Of a stretch of 64,000 nt of DNA, positions 7,760 through 15,333 are shown in pieces. Positions within the stretch are counted from its first letter, which is position 1. Each line of letters begins with the position of its first letter. A program made the translations under genes and the position numbers. The DNA comes from DAOQVR01 sp035341665. GTDB lineage: Bacteria; Chloroflexota; Anaerolineae; JAAYZQ01. The DNA is taken from positions 124,001-188,000 of the forward strand of contig DAOQVR010000007.1 in NCBI GenBank assembly GCA_035341665.1, read 5' to 3'. Below the pieces are notes generated by a model. That model worked only from the letters and a program-made list of their open reading frames with translations. It ran no database searches and was not told the origin of the DNA.

Positions 7760-8995
7760 TCACTCGTACACCTTCTCGTCCTCCGCCTCGGCCTCAGGCG
7801 CATCGGCCTCGACGTCCCGCACCGGCTCCTTGCGGCCGGCCAGCTCCCGGTAGTACTCATGCTGGATGATCAGGTTCATGATCTCGTTCGTTCCCGTCCA
7901 GATCATGATCAGCCGCGTGTCGCGCAGCAGCCGCTCGATCGGGTAGACACTCGTATAGCCGATGCCGCCGAGTACCTGCATGGCGTGGTTCACCACCTGC
8001 CAGGCCGTATCCGTGGCGAACTTTTTCGCCTCCGACACCAGCCGCCGGCATCGGGCCGGATCATCGCCGGCATCGATCGACCGGGCGGCGCCGTAGACCA
8101 GCATGCGGGCAGCGTCCAGCTGTGTGATGCTGTCCGCCAGCTTGAAGCTCACCCCCTCGAAGGCGCGGATCTTTTGGCCGAATGCCTTGCGCCGGTCGGC
8201 GTAGCGCGCCGCTACCTCGAGCGCTGCGCGCGCCATGCCCAGCGCCCCGGCGGCGCTCGTCATCCGCTCCGGGATCATCATCTGGTAGAAGATGTCCGCC
8301 GCGCCATTCTCGCGCCCCACCAGATTCGCCGCCGGCACCCGTGCTCCACGGAAATGGATCCGGCCCGTGCCGCCGCCCCGCGTGCCCATCAGCCCGTAGA
8401 CGTGCTGCACCTCCACGCCCGCCCCTCGCTCGACGATGAAGGCACTCAGCCCCAGGTGCGGCTTGGCCTGCGGGTCGGTCCGGGCGTAGACCAGGAAGAG
8501 GTCGGCCCCTTCGGCCCCCACGACGAAGCGCTTCTGGCCCTCCAGCACGAACTCGTCGCCCTCCCGGCGTGCCTGGGTCGTCGTGCCGAAGAAATCGGAG
8601 CCGCCGCGCGGCTCCGTCAGCGCTTCGGCGACGGTGAGCCTGCCCTCCAGGACCGGCCGCAGCCAGCGCGCCTTCTGGTCTGGGGTGCCAAAGCGGTCGA
8701 TCGCCTCGCCGACGATGCTGGGCAGCGAGTAGAGGCAGGCCAGTGAGGTTCCGAGCACGCCCACCTCTTCCAGGGCGACGATCTCGTCGGTCCAGCCCAG
8801 GCCCCGCCCGCCATACTCGACCGGAAAGCGCAGCCCCAGCAGGCTCCGCTGCGCCGCCTCTTCGACATAATCGCGCGGGTAGCGTACCCGGTCGGCGTCC
8901 ATGTCGAGGATGAGCTGGCGCGGCACGCTGCGGACGAAGGCACGCGTTTCCTCGCGCAGTGCTCGCTGCCCCTCTGTCAAGATCGCTTCCAGCAT
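7760..8995 (-). CDS. Acyl-CoA dehydrogenase family protein
   Basis: A 411-residue flavoprotein of the ACAD family, which oxidises acyl-CoA at alpha-beta and passes electrons to ETF. Seen: the flavin/substrate motif EALTEPRGGSD (124-134), RKAFGQKI (269-276), GGIGYTSVYPIERLLRD (343-359) and the C-terminal IWTGTNEIM (365-373). The position of the usual catalytic Glu (MCAD Glu376, in YEGT) is Thr367. Glu243, in MMIPERMTSAAG, matches the base of isovaleryl-CoA and long-chain dehydrogenases, so catalysis from that site is likely. An acidic 20-residue tail is unusual. It starts 3 bases after the small membrane gene upstream and shares its operon. Chain-length specificity cannot be read. Confidence 0.92.
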   Translation of the reverse strand: MLEAILTEGQRALREETRAFVRSVPRQLILDMDADRVRYPRDYVEEAAQRSLLGLRFPVEYGGRGLGWTDEIVALEEVGVLGTSLACLYSLPSIVGEAIDRFGTPDQKARWLRPVLEGRLTVAEALTEPRGGSDFFGTTTQARREGDEFVLEGQKRFVVGAEGADLFLVYARTDPQAKPHLGLSAFIVERGAGVEVQHVYGLMGTRGGGTGRIHFRGARVPAANLVGRENGAADIFYQMMIPERMTSAAGALGMARAALEVAARYADRRKAFGQKIRAFEGVSFKLADSITQLDAARMLVYGAARSIDAGDDPARCRRLVSEAKKFATDTAWQVVNHAMQVLGGIGYTSVYPIERLLRDTRLIMIWTGTNEIMNLIIQHEYYRELAGRKEPVRDVEADAPEAEAEDEKVYE

Positions 8996-8998
8996 CGC

Positions 8999-9466
8999 CT
9001 ACCTCCTCTTCAGCTCTCGCACTCGCCCCCACATGATCACTACGAAGCCCACCGCTGCCGCCAGCAGCAGGAAGGGGGCAATGCCCGCCAGCACGTCGAA
9101 CAGGCGCACGTCAGTCCACTCGAAGAGCGGCGCGCAGAGGGACCGCAGCAGGATGCCGGCGTTCAGAAGCCCGATGATCGCCCAGAAGAGCGGCTCGCTG
9201 CCGCGCTGCGTCTGGCCGCGCCGCTTCCAGCTCGAGTCGCCCGGCTTCAGGCCGATCTGAAGCGGCGGCAGCAGCCACCACCCGACCCCCAGGATGAGCT
9301 GCGTCACCCATCCGTCGACCACGAAGACGACGTGCGTGTCCCTGAGGTCGAAGAGGCCGTCCCACATCGGGATCCAGCGGTTGACGAGCAGGAGCGCGCC
9401 AAGCGCCGACCCGAGGACAAAGTAGACGAATGATGCTTTCACCGATACGCGCGTTGTGGTTGGCAT
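8999..9466 (-). CDS. Small four-helix membrane protein, heme-copper-oxidase-like fragment family (paralogue 2)
   Basis: A 155-residue protein with four membrane helices. THVVFVVDGWVTQLILGV followed by WWLLPP resembles the second helix of heme-copper oxidase or NO-reductase large subunits (H...GW...I.G..YW..P), but the protein is far too short to be an oxidase. The downstream-facing neighbour at 9477-9908 is a paralogue (VKASFVYFV shared at the start, IWGRVR/MWGRVR at the end). Both are translated from one likely mRNA with the acyl-CoA dehydrogenase. Heme binding through the single conserved His is possible but unproven. Confidence 0.65.
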   Translation of the reverse strand: MPTTTRVSVKASFVYFVLGSALGALLLVNRWIPMWDGLFDLRDTHVVFVVDGWVTQLILGVGWWLLPPLQIGLKPGDSSWKRRGQTQRGSEPLFWAIIGLLNAGILLRSLCAPLFEWTDVRLFDVLAGIAPFLLLAAAVGFVVIMWGRVRELKRR

Positions 9467-9476
9467 GCCTCTCCTC

Positions 9477-9908
9477 CTAGATCTCCATGGTCCGCACGCG
9501 GCCCCAGATCAACACTCCAAAGCCCGCGATTCCCACCACCTGCAGCACCCCCGACAGGGCCACCAGCGCCTTGAGCCATGGCCGGCCGGTCATCAGGGCG
9601 AAGGGCTCCAGCGCAAACCGGAGGAGGAGACCCACGTTCAGGCTGAGGATCACCAGCCAGGCCAGGCGGTCCGATCCCCGCGGCTGGGGGTTCTGCTCCT
9701 TCAGGAAACGAGGGAACATCCAGTAGGCAATGCCGGCGATGAGCTGGCTGATCCAGCCGACCACCAGCAGGTGGACCTGGCTGAGGTAGGTCGAGCGCAG
9801 CCATTGGCCGGCGGCCAAGCCGTCCAAGGCCATGAGCGCGGCGAGCAGAAGGGCTGCGACGAAGTAGACGAACGAGGCTTTGACAAAGATGCGGGCCAAT
9901 CGTGGCAT
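9477..9908 (-). CDS. Small four-helix membrane protein, heme-copper-oxidase-like fragment family (paralogue 1)
   Basis: The ATG at 9908 (MPRLARIFVKASFVYF) gives 143 residues; the frame stays open upstream, but the promoter at 9946-9974 leaves only this start in the transcript. Four helices are predicted. VHLLVVGWISQLIAGI then AYWMFPRF is close to helix II of cytochrome oxidase subunit I, including one His. It is the first gene of the minus-strand operon that continues with its paralogue and the acyl-CoA dehydrogenase. Function unknown; a membrane redox accessory role is a guess from the motif. Confidence 0.65.
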   Translation of the reverse strand: MPRLARIFVKASFVYFVAALLLAALMALDGLAAGQWLRSTYLSQVHLLVVGWISQLIAGIAYWMFPRFLKEQNPQPRGSDRLAWLVILSLNVGLLLRFALEPFALMTGRPWLKALVALSGVLQVVGIAGFGVLIWGRVRTMEI

Positions 9909-9945
9909 GCACGCCTCCTTCTCCAGGATGATGAGCACTACGCAC

Positions 9946-9974
9946 AGTATAGCCGACGGCCGGGCCGGTGTCAA
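9946..9974 (-). promoter_or_regulatory. Sigma-70 promoter for the 9908-7142 operon
   Basis: Reading the minus strand: TTGACA (9974-9969), 17-base spacer, TATACT (9951-9946). Transcription would begin near 9939, about 30 bases before the ATG at 9908. Confidence 0.8.
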
Positions 9975-10006
9975 TCGACAACGCTCGCCCACTATCCGCC
10001 CAAGGG

Positions 10007-10035
10007 TTGATGGACCCTCGCTTGTATGCTATACT
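10007..10035 (+). promoter_or_regulatory. Sigma-70 promoter for the 10095-12622 operon
   Basis: TTGATG (10007-10012), 17-base spacer, TATACT (10030-10035). It lies 32 bases from the divergent promoter at 9946-9974, so one regulator could affect both. Confidence 0.75.
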
Positions 10036-10094
10036 CCGCTGCGGCGTGCCCGCAGCCACGATCTGTGGGCATGCGCACGAGGGAGGCAGCAGCG

Positions 10095-10427
10095 TTGACC
10101 AAGTCGATACGACCCATACCCCCGCGGCTTCGCGCCCGCACAGTGTTCGGGGAGTCCTACCGGCTGGGCGATCTCACGATCACCCCCGAGGCGCGCGTGA
10201 TTGGCTTTGGGCGTGCCCGCGCCAACATCGGCGCCGGGCAGGTCTCTGGCACGGGCGCCGGCTTTGCCCTGGTCACGCCGGCGGCGGTGGTCGTCTCTAC
10301 GCCCCAGGGCGAGAGGCGCATCCCGATCGTCAACGCGACGGCAGCCGCGCTCTGGCGCCGCGCCGCCCTTGCGGCGGCCGTCCTGCTGCTGGGTGCCCTT
10401 GCCCATCGGCTGGCGCTGCGCCGGTAG
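10095..10427 (+). CDS. YtfJ/GerW-like protein (divergent paralogue)
   Basis: The start is taken as the TTG at 10095 because GGGAGG (10081-10086) sits 8 bases before it; an in-frame ATG at 10071 has no ribosome site. The product has 110 residues. The core (LTITPEARVIGFGRARANIG, GFALVTPAAVVVSTPQG, IPIVNAT) follows the spore-protein YtfJ fold pattern, Gly-rich in the middle. A hydrophobic helix closes the C-terminus before RLALRR. The next gene is a clearer member of the same family. YtfJ homologues occur in non-sporulating bacteria, where their role is unknown. Confidence 0.6.
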   Translation: MTKSIRPIPPRLRARTVFGESYRLGDLTITPEARVIGFGRARANIGAGQVSGTGAGFALVTPAAVVVSTPQGERRIPIVNATAAALWRRAALAAAVLLLGALAHRLALRR

Positions 10428-10469
10428 GCCGTGCGCGACCCGGCTGTGGGCCGGGACAGAGGAGGCAAC

Positions 10470-10850
10470 ATGTCCATCAACAGGCTTTTTGACCTTATCG
10501 AAGAGGCGCGCGGGTCCGCCAACTGGCGAGCTGCCTTCGGCGAGCCTCAACTAGTCGAAGGGGTGACCCTCATCCCGGTGGCGCAGGTCGGCTACGGCTT
10601 CGGCCTCGGATTTGGCCGGGGCACCCAGCCCGGAGAGGAGCAGGGCGAGGGTGAGCCTCCTGCCTCGGGCGAAGGCGGAGGCGGGGGTGCCACGGCCAGG
10701 CCGCTGGGCACCCTGGTCGTCTCGGAAGGAGAGGTCGCTTTCCAGCCCACGACCGACGCCGGAAAAGTGACCCTCGCTTCCCTGGCCGTGGGTGCACTGG
10801 CCCTGTGGGAGCTGTCCAGGATCCTGCGGGCCCTCTTGGGGAGACGCTGA
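10470..10850 (+). CDS. YtfJ/GerW family protein
   Basis: A 126-residue protein from the ATG at 10470 with GGAGG 5 bases upstream. FGEPQLVEGVTLIPVAQVGY then GFGLGFG is the YtfJ signature. A Gly/Glu-rich disordered loop (about residues 50-75) replaces the usual middle, then LGTLVVSEGEVAFQPT resumes the domain. It ends in a hydrophobic segment and RALLGRR. In Bacillus the homologue GerW is needed for germination; no other sporulation gene is visible here, so that role should not be transferred. It lies 8 bases before the topoisomerase gene. Confidence 0.8.
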   Translation: MSINRLFDLIEEARGSANWRAAFGEPQLVEGVTLIPVAQVGYGFGLGFGRGTQPGEEQGEGEPPASGEGGGGGATARPLGTLVVSEGEVAFQPTTDAGKVTLASLAVGALALWELSRILRALLGRR

Positions 10851-10858
10851 CCACGTCC

Positions 10859-12622
10859 ATGCTGACACAGCTTGTTCACAACGGCGTGGTCGTCCCCGAC
10901 CCTCCGCCGCCGCTCGGCCTCGTCCTGGAGATCCGCGGCAGACAGGTGCCCCTGACCCCTGCCCAGGAGGAGATGGCCCTGGCGTGGGCGCGCAAGCAGG
11001 GCACTCCCTACGTCTCCGATCGCACCTTTGTGCGCAACTTCCTCGAGGACTTTGCCCGGGCGCTGGGCCTGGAACCGGCCCTGCCGGAATCGGAGGTGGA
11101 CTTTGACCCTGCCATCCGGGTCGTGGAGGCGGAGCGCCTGGCCAAAGTGCAGCTGTCGCCGGAGGAGCGCGCTTCCCAGGTAGCGGAGCGCAAGGCGCGC
11201 CGTGAGGCGCTCCGCGACCGGTTCGGCCGGGCCCTTGTCGACGGCGAGGAGGTCCTGCTCGCCAACTACATCGTCGAGCCGGGTGGCATCTTTATGGGCC
11301 GGGGCAAGCATCCCCTGCGTGGCCGCTGGAAGGAAGGTGCCCGGCAGCACGACATAACCCTTAACCTCAGCCCCGATGCACCGCAGCCCCCCGGCGACTG
11401 GCAGATCGTCTGGCAGCCCGAGTCGCTCTGGGTCGCCCGCTGGCAGGACAAGCTCTCGGGCAAGATGAAGTATGTGTGGCTGAGCGACTCGGCCCCTGTC
11501 AAGCAGAGCCGGGAAGCCGCCAAGTTCGACCGTGCTCGCTCGCTCGATGCGCGGCTCGAAGAAGTGCGGGCGCTGATCGAGCGAGATCTGGCAGGCTCCG
11601 ATCCCAAGCGCCGCATGATTGCCACTGCATGCTACCTGATCGACGCCCTCTGCCTGCGAGTGGGGGACGAGAAGGACCCGGACGAGGCGGACACCGTCGG
11701 TGCGACCACGCTGCGCCCGGAGCATGTCACGCTCCACTCCGACGGCCGCGCCGAGTTCCGCTTCCTGGGCAAGGACTCGGTGCTCTGGCACAAGAGCCTC
11801 GTGCTGCCACCCGCGGTGTCCGGCAGCCTGGCCGAGCTGGTTCGCTCTGCCCGGCCCGCGAGGAGCAGCGGGAATGGGGAGCGCGGCCACCCGACGCGCG
11901 ACCTGCCGCAGCTCTTCCCCGACATCAGCAGCGGTGACGTCAATGCCTACCTCGGCTCCATCCTGCCCAGGCTGACGGCCAAGGTCTTTCGTACCCACCA
12001 CGCAACGCATGCGGTGCGCACCAGCCTGGAGGCTGCAGGTGTGGGACCGGTCGACCCTGACTACCGCAAGTGGGAGGCAGCCAGCCTCGCCAACCTCGAC
12101 GCGGCTGTGCTGTGCAACCACACCCGGCAGGTGCCGGCAGGTTGGTCCCGCGGCCGGCAAAAGCTCAAGGAGCGGCAGGAGAAGGCAGAGGAGCGCCTGC
12201 GGGCCCTCCGCGAGCAGGTGAGGCCGCTGCGGGAGCAACTCGCGGCCCTTCAGGCGGAGGCTCGCGAAAAGAAGAGGGCCGCTGCACCGGAAAAACGCAC
12301 GCAGGTACGCGAGCGCTACCGCAAGCGCATCGAGGCGGCGGAACGCCGCCTTGCCGTGGCCGAGTCCCGGCTCGAGTCGGCGCGCCTCGCCCTGGGCAGG
12401 ATCAAGTCGGAGGCAGCCGTCGCCTCCAAGAAGCGCGCCTGGAACCTGGGGACGAGCCTCAAGTCGTACATCGATCCCCGCGTCTACCACCGCTGGGGCC
12501 AGGCAGTCGGCTACGATGTACTGGATCGCTACTACCCGGCTGCGCTCCGACTAAAGTTCGCGTGGGTGCGCGATGCGGGCGCGGCAGAGCCGGAGGACGG
12601 CAACGGCAGCGAAGAGCCGTAA
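10859..12622 (+). CDS. Eukaryote/archaeon-type DNA topoisomerase IB
   Basis: A 587-residue enzyme expected to relax supercoils by a 3'-phosphotyrosyl nick. It matches the eukaryotic core and not the short poxvirus-like form usual in bacteria: GIFMGRGKHPLRGRWKEG (143-160) and DITLNLSPDAPQPPGDW (165-181) are the cap/core signature. All five catalytic positions are seen: Arg267 (LCLRVGDEK), Lys305 (FLGKDS), Arg378 (KVFRTHHATH), His421 (LCNHTR) and Tyr537 (LKSYIDPR). Residues 430-520 are a charged coiled coil like the eukaryotic linker. The 140-residue N-terminal part lacks the long eukaryotic charged domain. The start is the ATG 8 bases after the YtfJ stop; its ribosome site is weak. GC and codon use match the neighbours. 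Confidence 0.93.
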   Translation: MLTQLVHNGVVVPDPPPPLGLVLEIRGRQVPLTPAQEEMALAWARKQGTPYVSDRTFVRNFLEDFARALGLEPALPESEVDFDPAIRVVEAERLAKVQLSPEERASQVAERKARREALRDRFGRALVDGEEVLLANYIVEPGGIFMGRGKHPLRGRWKEGARQHDITLNLSPDAPQPPGDWQIVWQPESLWVARWQDKLSGKMKYVWLSDSAPVKQSREAAKFDRARSLDARLEEVRALIERDLAGSDPKRRMIATACYLIDALCLRVGDEKDPDEADTVGATTLRPEHVTLHSDGRAEFRFLGKDSVLWHKSLVLPPAVSGSLAELVRSARPARSSGNGERGHPTRDLPQLFPDISSGDVNAYLGSILPRLTAKVFRTHHATHAVRTSLEAAGVGPVDPDYRKWEAASLANLDAAVLCNHTRQVPAGWSRGRQKLKERQEKAEERLRALREQVRPLREQLAALQAEAREKKRAAAPEKRTQVRERYRKRIEAAERRLAVAESRLESARLALGRIKSEAAVASKKRAWNLGTSLKSYIDPRVYHRWGQAVGYDVLDRYYPAALRLKFAWVRDAGAAEPEDGNGSEEP

Positions 12623-12664
12623 GGGCCGGCCCTCCTCGGGGCCGGTCTCGGCAAGAGGTGATTG

Positions 12665-13798
12665 GTGACAACTCATTCTTTGAAGCTGATGATCCCCGGT
12701 CCCGTCGACGTCGGCGACGACGTCCTTGACGCGCTCGCCCGGCCTCCCCTCCCTCACTACGGCCCGCTGTGGATGCCCGTCTACCAGGAGGCCATTGAGC
12801 GGCTGCAATGGCTCTTCGGCACCCGGCATACGCTCTTCATGATCCCGGGGCCCGGCTCGGCGGCCTTTGACGCGGCACTGGGCAGTATGATGCGCACCGG
12901 CGACAAGGTCGTGATCGCAGCCAACGGTTTCTTTGGCCGGCGGAACATGGCCATTGCCCGCGGTTATGGCCTGGAGGTGTGCTCCGCAGAAGGACCCCTG
13001 GACCGGCCTCTCGATCCGGACGACCTTCGCCGGCGGCTTCTCTCGGAGGGCGGCGTTCGGGCTCTCGCGGTGGTGCACCTGGAGACGTCGACCGGCGTGC
13101 TCAACCCGCTGCGCGAGATTGCCGCGGTTGCCCGCGAGGTGGACGTGCCGCTCCTTGTGGACGCGGTCTCCTCGCTGGGGGGCGTCCCGCTTCCGGTGGA
13201 CGAGTGGGGGATCGACGTGTGTGTCACCGTCGTCAACAAGTGCCTCGCGTGCCCGCCGGCCCTTGCCCCCATCTCGATCGGCCCGCGCGCCTGGGAGCAG
13301 ATCGACCGTGCCGGGGACACCCATCACGGCTGGTACCTCGACCTGCGTGTCTGGCGGGACTATGCCGCGCGCTGGGGAGCGTGGCACCCCACGCCGACGA
13401 CGCTCCCTACCAACAACATCGTCGCGACCCTGGCCAGCCTGCGCCAAGTGGCAGAGAGGGGACTGGAGGCGCACTACCGCCAGTTCTCCGACGCCGCGGC
13501 GGCCGTGCGCGCCGGCCTGAGGAGGCTTGGCTTTGAGCTCTTTACCGACGAGGCGTACACCTCGCCGCTGATCACGGCCGTGCGCGCGCGCACCGACCTG
13601 GACATCGAGAAGATGCGGCAGTACCTGCTGGAGGAGTGGGGCATCATGGTCTCCGGTGGGCTGGACGATCTTCACGGGCGCATCTTCCGCATCGGCCACA
13701 TCGGCCGGGCATGCTCGCCGGAGTATGTCCGGCTGCTGCTCGGCGGCATCGAGGCGTACCTGCGCCTCGCCGGTCTGCGGCCCGATGGCAGGGAGTGA
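12665..13798 (+). CDS. Class V aminotransferase (alanine--glyoxylate / serine--pyruvate type)
   Basis: A 377-residue PLP enzyme. The GTG at 12665 is chosen because AGAGG (12654-12658) lies 6 bases upstream; a TTG one codon earlier is too close. Fold-type I, class V features: LMIPGPVDV (8-16), HLETSTGVLNP (138-148), DAVSSLGG (166-173) and the Schiff-base Lys192 in VVNKCLACPPALA. It most likely moves the amino group of serine or alanine onto glyoxylate. The gene after it encodes glycerate kinase, overlapping by 14 bases, and a hydroxyacid dehydrogenase lies at 21795, which fits a serine-hydroxypyruvate-glycerate route. The exact amino donor is not certain. Confidence 0.85.
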   Translation: MTTHSLKLMIPGPVDVGDDVLDALARPPLPHYGPLWMPVYQEAIERLQWLFGTRHTLFMIPGPGSAAFDAALGSMMRTGDKVVIAANGFFGRRNMAIARGYGLEVCSAEGPLDRPLDPDDLRRRLLSEGGVRALAVVHLETSTGVLNPLREIAAVAREVDVPLLVDAVSSLGGVPLPVDEWGIDVCVTVVNKCLACPPALAPISIGPRAWEQIDRAGDTHHGWYLDLRVWRDYAARWGAWHPTPTTLPTNNIVATLASLRQVAERGLEAHYRQFSDAAAAVRAGLRRLGFELFTDEAYTSPLITAVRARTDLDIEKMRQYLLEEWGIMVSGGLDDLHGRIFRIGHIGRACSPEYVRLLLGGIEAYLRLAGLRPDGRE

Positions 13799-15281
13799 TC
13801 CGCTGTCCCCGGAGGCTGCCTCTGCTGCTCCGCCGCCTGCCGGGGCGGGCCCACTCTCGCACAATCCTCCCGCGGAGCCAGTTACGGTGTACAGCGAAGG
13901 AGCGGGGGACAGGGAGGGGGGATATCCCGAGCCCTTCTCCATTCGCACCTCTCCCCGGCGAGAAAGCATCCTGGCGGTGCAGCGCGCCGCCCTTGCCGCC
14001 GTCGAGCCCGGCGCAGCGGTCCGGCGGCACTTTCGCCTGGAAGATGGCCGCCTGTCGGCCTGCGGGCAGGTGGTGGATCTGGCCGCTGTCGATCGCATCT
14101 GGGTAATCGCTGCCGGCAAGGCAGCCCCGGCCATGGCGGCAGCGGCCGTGGACCTTGTGGGCGACCGCCTGGCCGGGGGCCTCGTCGTGACCAAGGCCGG
14201 CGAGGCTGGCCGGGCGCCAGGCGCCGGCCCGCTCGACATTCTCGAGGCCGGCCATCCCATCCCGGACGAGCGAGGCGTACGTGCCGCGCGCAGGCTGGCC
14301 GATCTCCTGTCCGGCTTGTCGGCGCGCGACCTGGTGCTGGTCCTAATGTCCGGCGGCGCCTCGGCCCTCACCACCCTGCCGGCCCCCGGCCTCAGCCTAG
14401 CCGATCTGCAGGCGACCACGTCGCTCCTCCTCGCCTGTGGGGCCACCATCGTGGAGCTGAACACCCTCCGCAAGCACCTCTGCCTGCTCAAGGGGGGCGA
14501 CCTGGCGCGGCGCGCGGCACCGGCGCGCGTACTGGCGATGATCCTTTCCGATGTGGTCGGCGACCCGCTCGACGTGATAGCATCGGGCCCGACCGCGCCC
14601 GATACGACCACCTTTGCCGATGCCTGGGCAGTGGGTGAGCGCTATGGCCTGGAGACGCGCCTGCCCGGGCCGGTGCGACGGTACCTGGAGGCTGGGCTGG
14701 CCGGCCACCTGGCGGACACGCCCAAGCCCGGCGACCCCTTCTTCTCAGGCGTTCAGAACTGCATCGTCGGCAGCAACCGGCTCGCCGCCGAGTCTGCCGT
14801 CGCGGCCGCATCCGCAGCCGGTCTCCACAGCCTGCTCCTCTCCACCTTTGTCGAAGGCGAGGCGCGGCAGGTAGGGCGCGTGGCGGCAGCCCTGGCGCGC
14901 GAGCTGGTCTCGGCCGACCGGCCCGCCCGGCGGCCGGCCTGCCTTGTGTGGGGGGGAGAGACGACAGTGACCCTGACCGGGCAGGGCAAGGGGGGGCGCA
15001 ACCAGGAGCTGGCCCTGGCGGCTGCCGTGGCGATGGAGGGCCTGCCGGGCGTCCTGCTCGTGGCGCTGGCGACCGACGGCACGGACGGGCCAACCGGCGC
15101 CGCAGGAGCCGCCGCGACGGGCGACACCGTCGCCCGGGCACGGGCGCTGGGCCTCGAACCTGCCGCCTACCTGCATGACAACAACTCGTACCCCTTTTTC
15201 GAGTCTCTCGGCGACCTGCTGATGACCGGCCCCACGGGCACGAACGTCAACGACTTGCTGCTGCTCTTTGCCTGGCCGTGA
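13785..15281 (+). CDS. Glycerate 2-kinase (MOFRL family)
   Basis: The GK2/MOFRL family phosphorylates D-glycerate to 2-phosphoglycerate. Seen: VIAAGKAAPAMAAAAV near the N-terminus, LMSGGASAL, LRKHLCLLKGGDLA, SDVVGDPLDVIASGPTAPD, GRNQELALAAAVAM and ATDGTDGPTGAAG. From the ATG at 13785 the product has 498 residues, about 55 more than usual; the family start region (RRESILAVQRAALAAVEP) is only reached near 13960. The added segment is Pro/Ala-rich and its DNA is compositionally odd, so a later start such as GTG 13887 is possible. It overlaps the aminotransferase by 14 bases. Older annotations call such proteins hydroxypyruvate reductase TtuD. Confidence 0.88.
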   Translation: MAGSDPLSPEAASAAPPPAGAGPLSHNPPAEPVTVYSEGAGDREGGYPEPFSIRTSPRRESILAVQRAALAAVEPGAAVRRHFRLEDGRLSACGQVVDLAAVDRIWVIAAGKAAPAMAAAAVDLVGDRLAGGLVVTKAGEAGRAPGAGPLDILEAGHPIPDERGVRAARRLADLLSGLSARDLVLVLMSGGASALTTLPAPGLSLADLQATTSLLLACGATIVELNTLRKHLCLLKGGDLARRAAPARVLAMILSDVVGDPLDVIASGPTAPDTTTFADAWAVGERYGLETRLPGPVRRYLEAGLAGHLADTPKPGDPFFSGVQNCIVGSNRLAAESAVAAASAAGLHSLLLSTFVEGEARQVGRVAAALARELVSADRPARRPACLVWGGETTVTLTGQGKGGRNQELALAAAVAMEGLPGVLLVALATDGTDGPTGAAGAAATGDTVARARALGLEPAAYLHDNNSYPFFESLGDLLMTGPTGTNVNDLLLLFAWP

Positions 15282-15299
15282 CGCGATGCTGCGGTGATG

Positions 15300-15327
15300 T
15301 TGACAATCTGGTTGCGCGGCGTATACT
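15300..15327 (+). promoter_or_regulatory. Strong sigma-70 promoter upstream of the S8 protease leader
   Basis: TTGACA (15300-15305), 16-base spacer, TATACT (15322-15327). The transcript would start near 15334, leaving an untranslated leader of about 330 bases before the GTG at 15666. Confidence 0.75.
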
Positions 15328-15333
15328 GAGCAC

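Noticed and set aside
10095..10850. YtfJ genes as evidence of sporulation
   Set aside because: No other sporulation or germination gene is in the window, and the family occurs in non-sporeformers.
10592..12490. 632-codon minus-strand frame opposite topoisomerase IB
   Set aside because: It has no recognisable domain or ribosome site, and the opposite strand is unambiguously coding.
12623..12650. Terminator between topoisomerase IB and the aminotransferase
   Set aside because: A CCGGCCC/GGGCCGG stem exists, but the ribosome site follows at once and there is no T-run.
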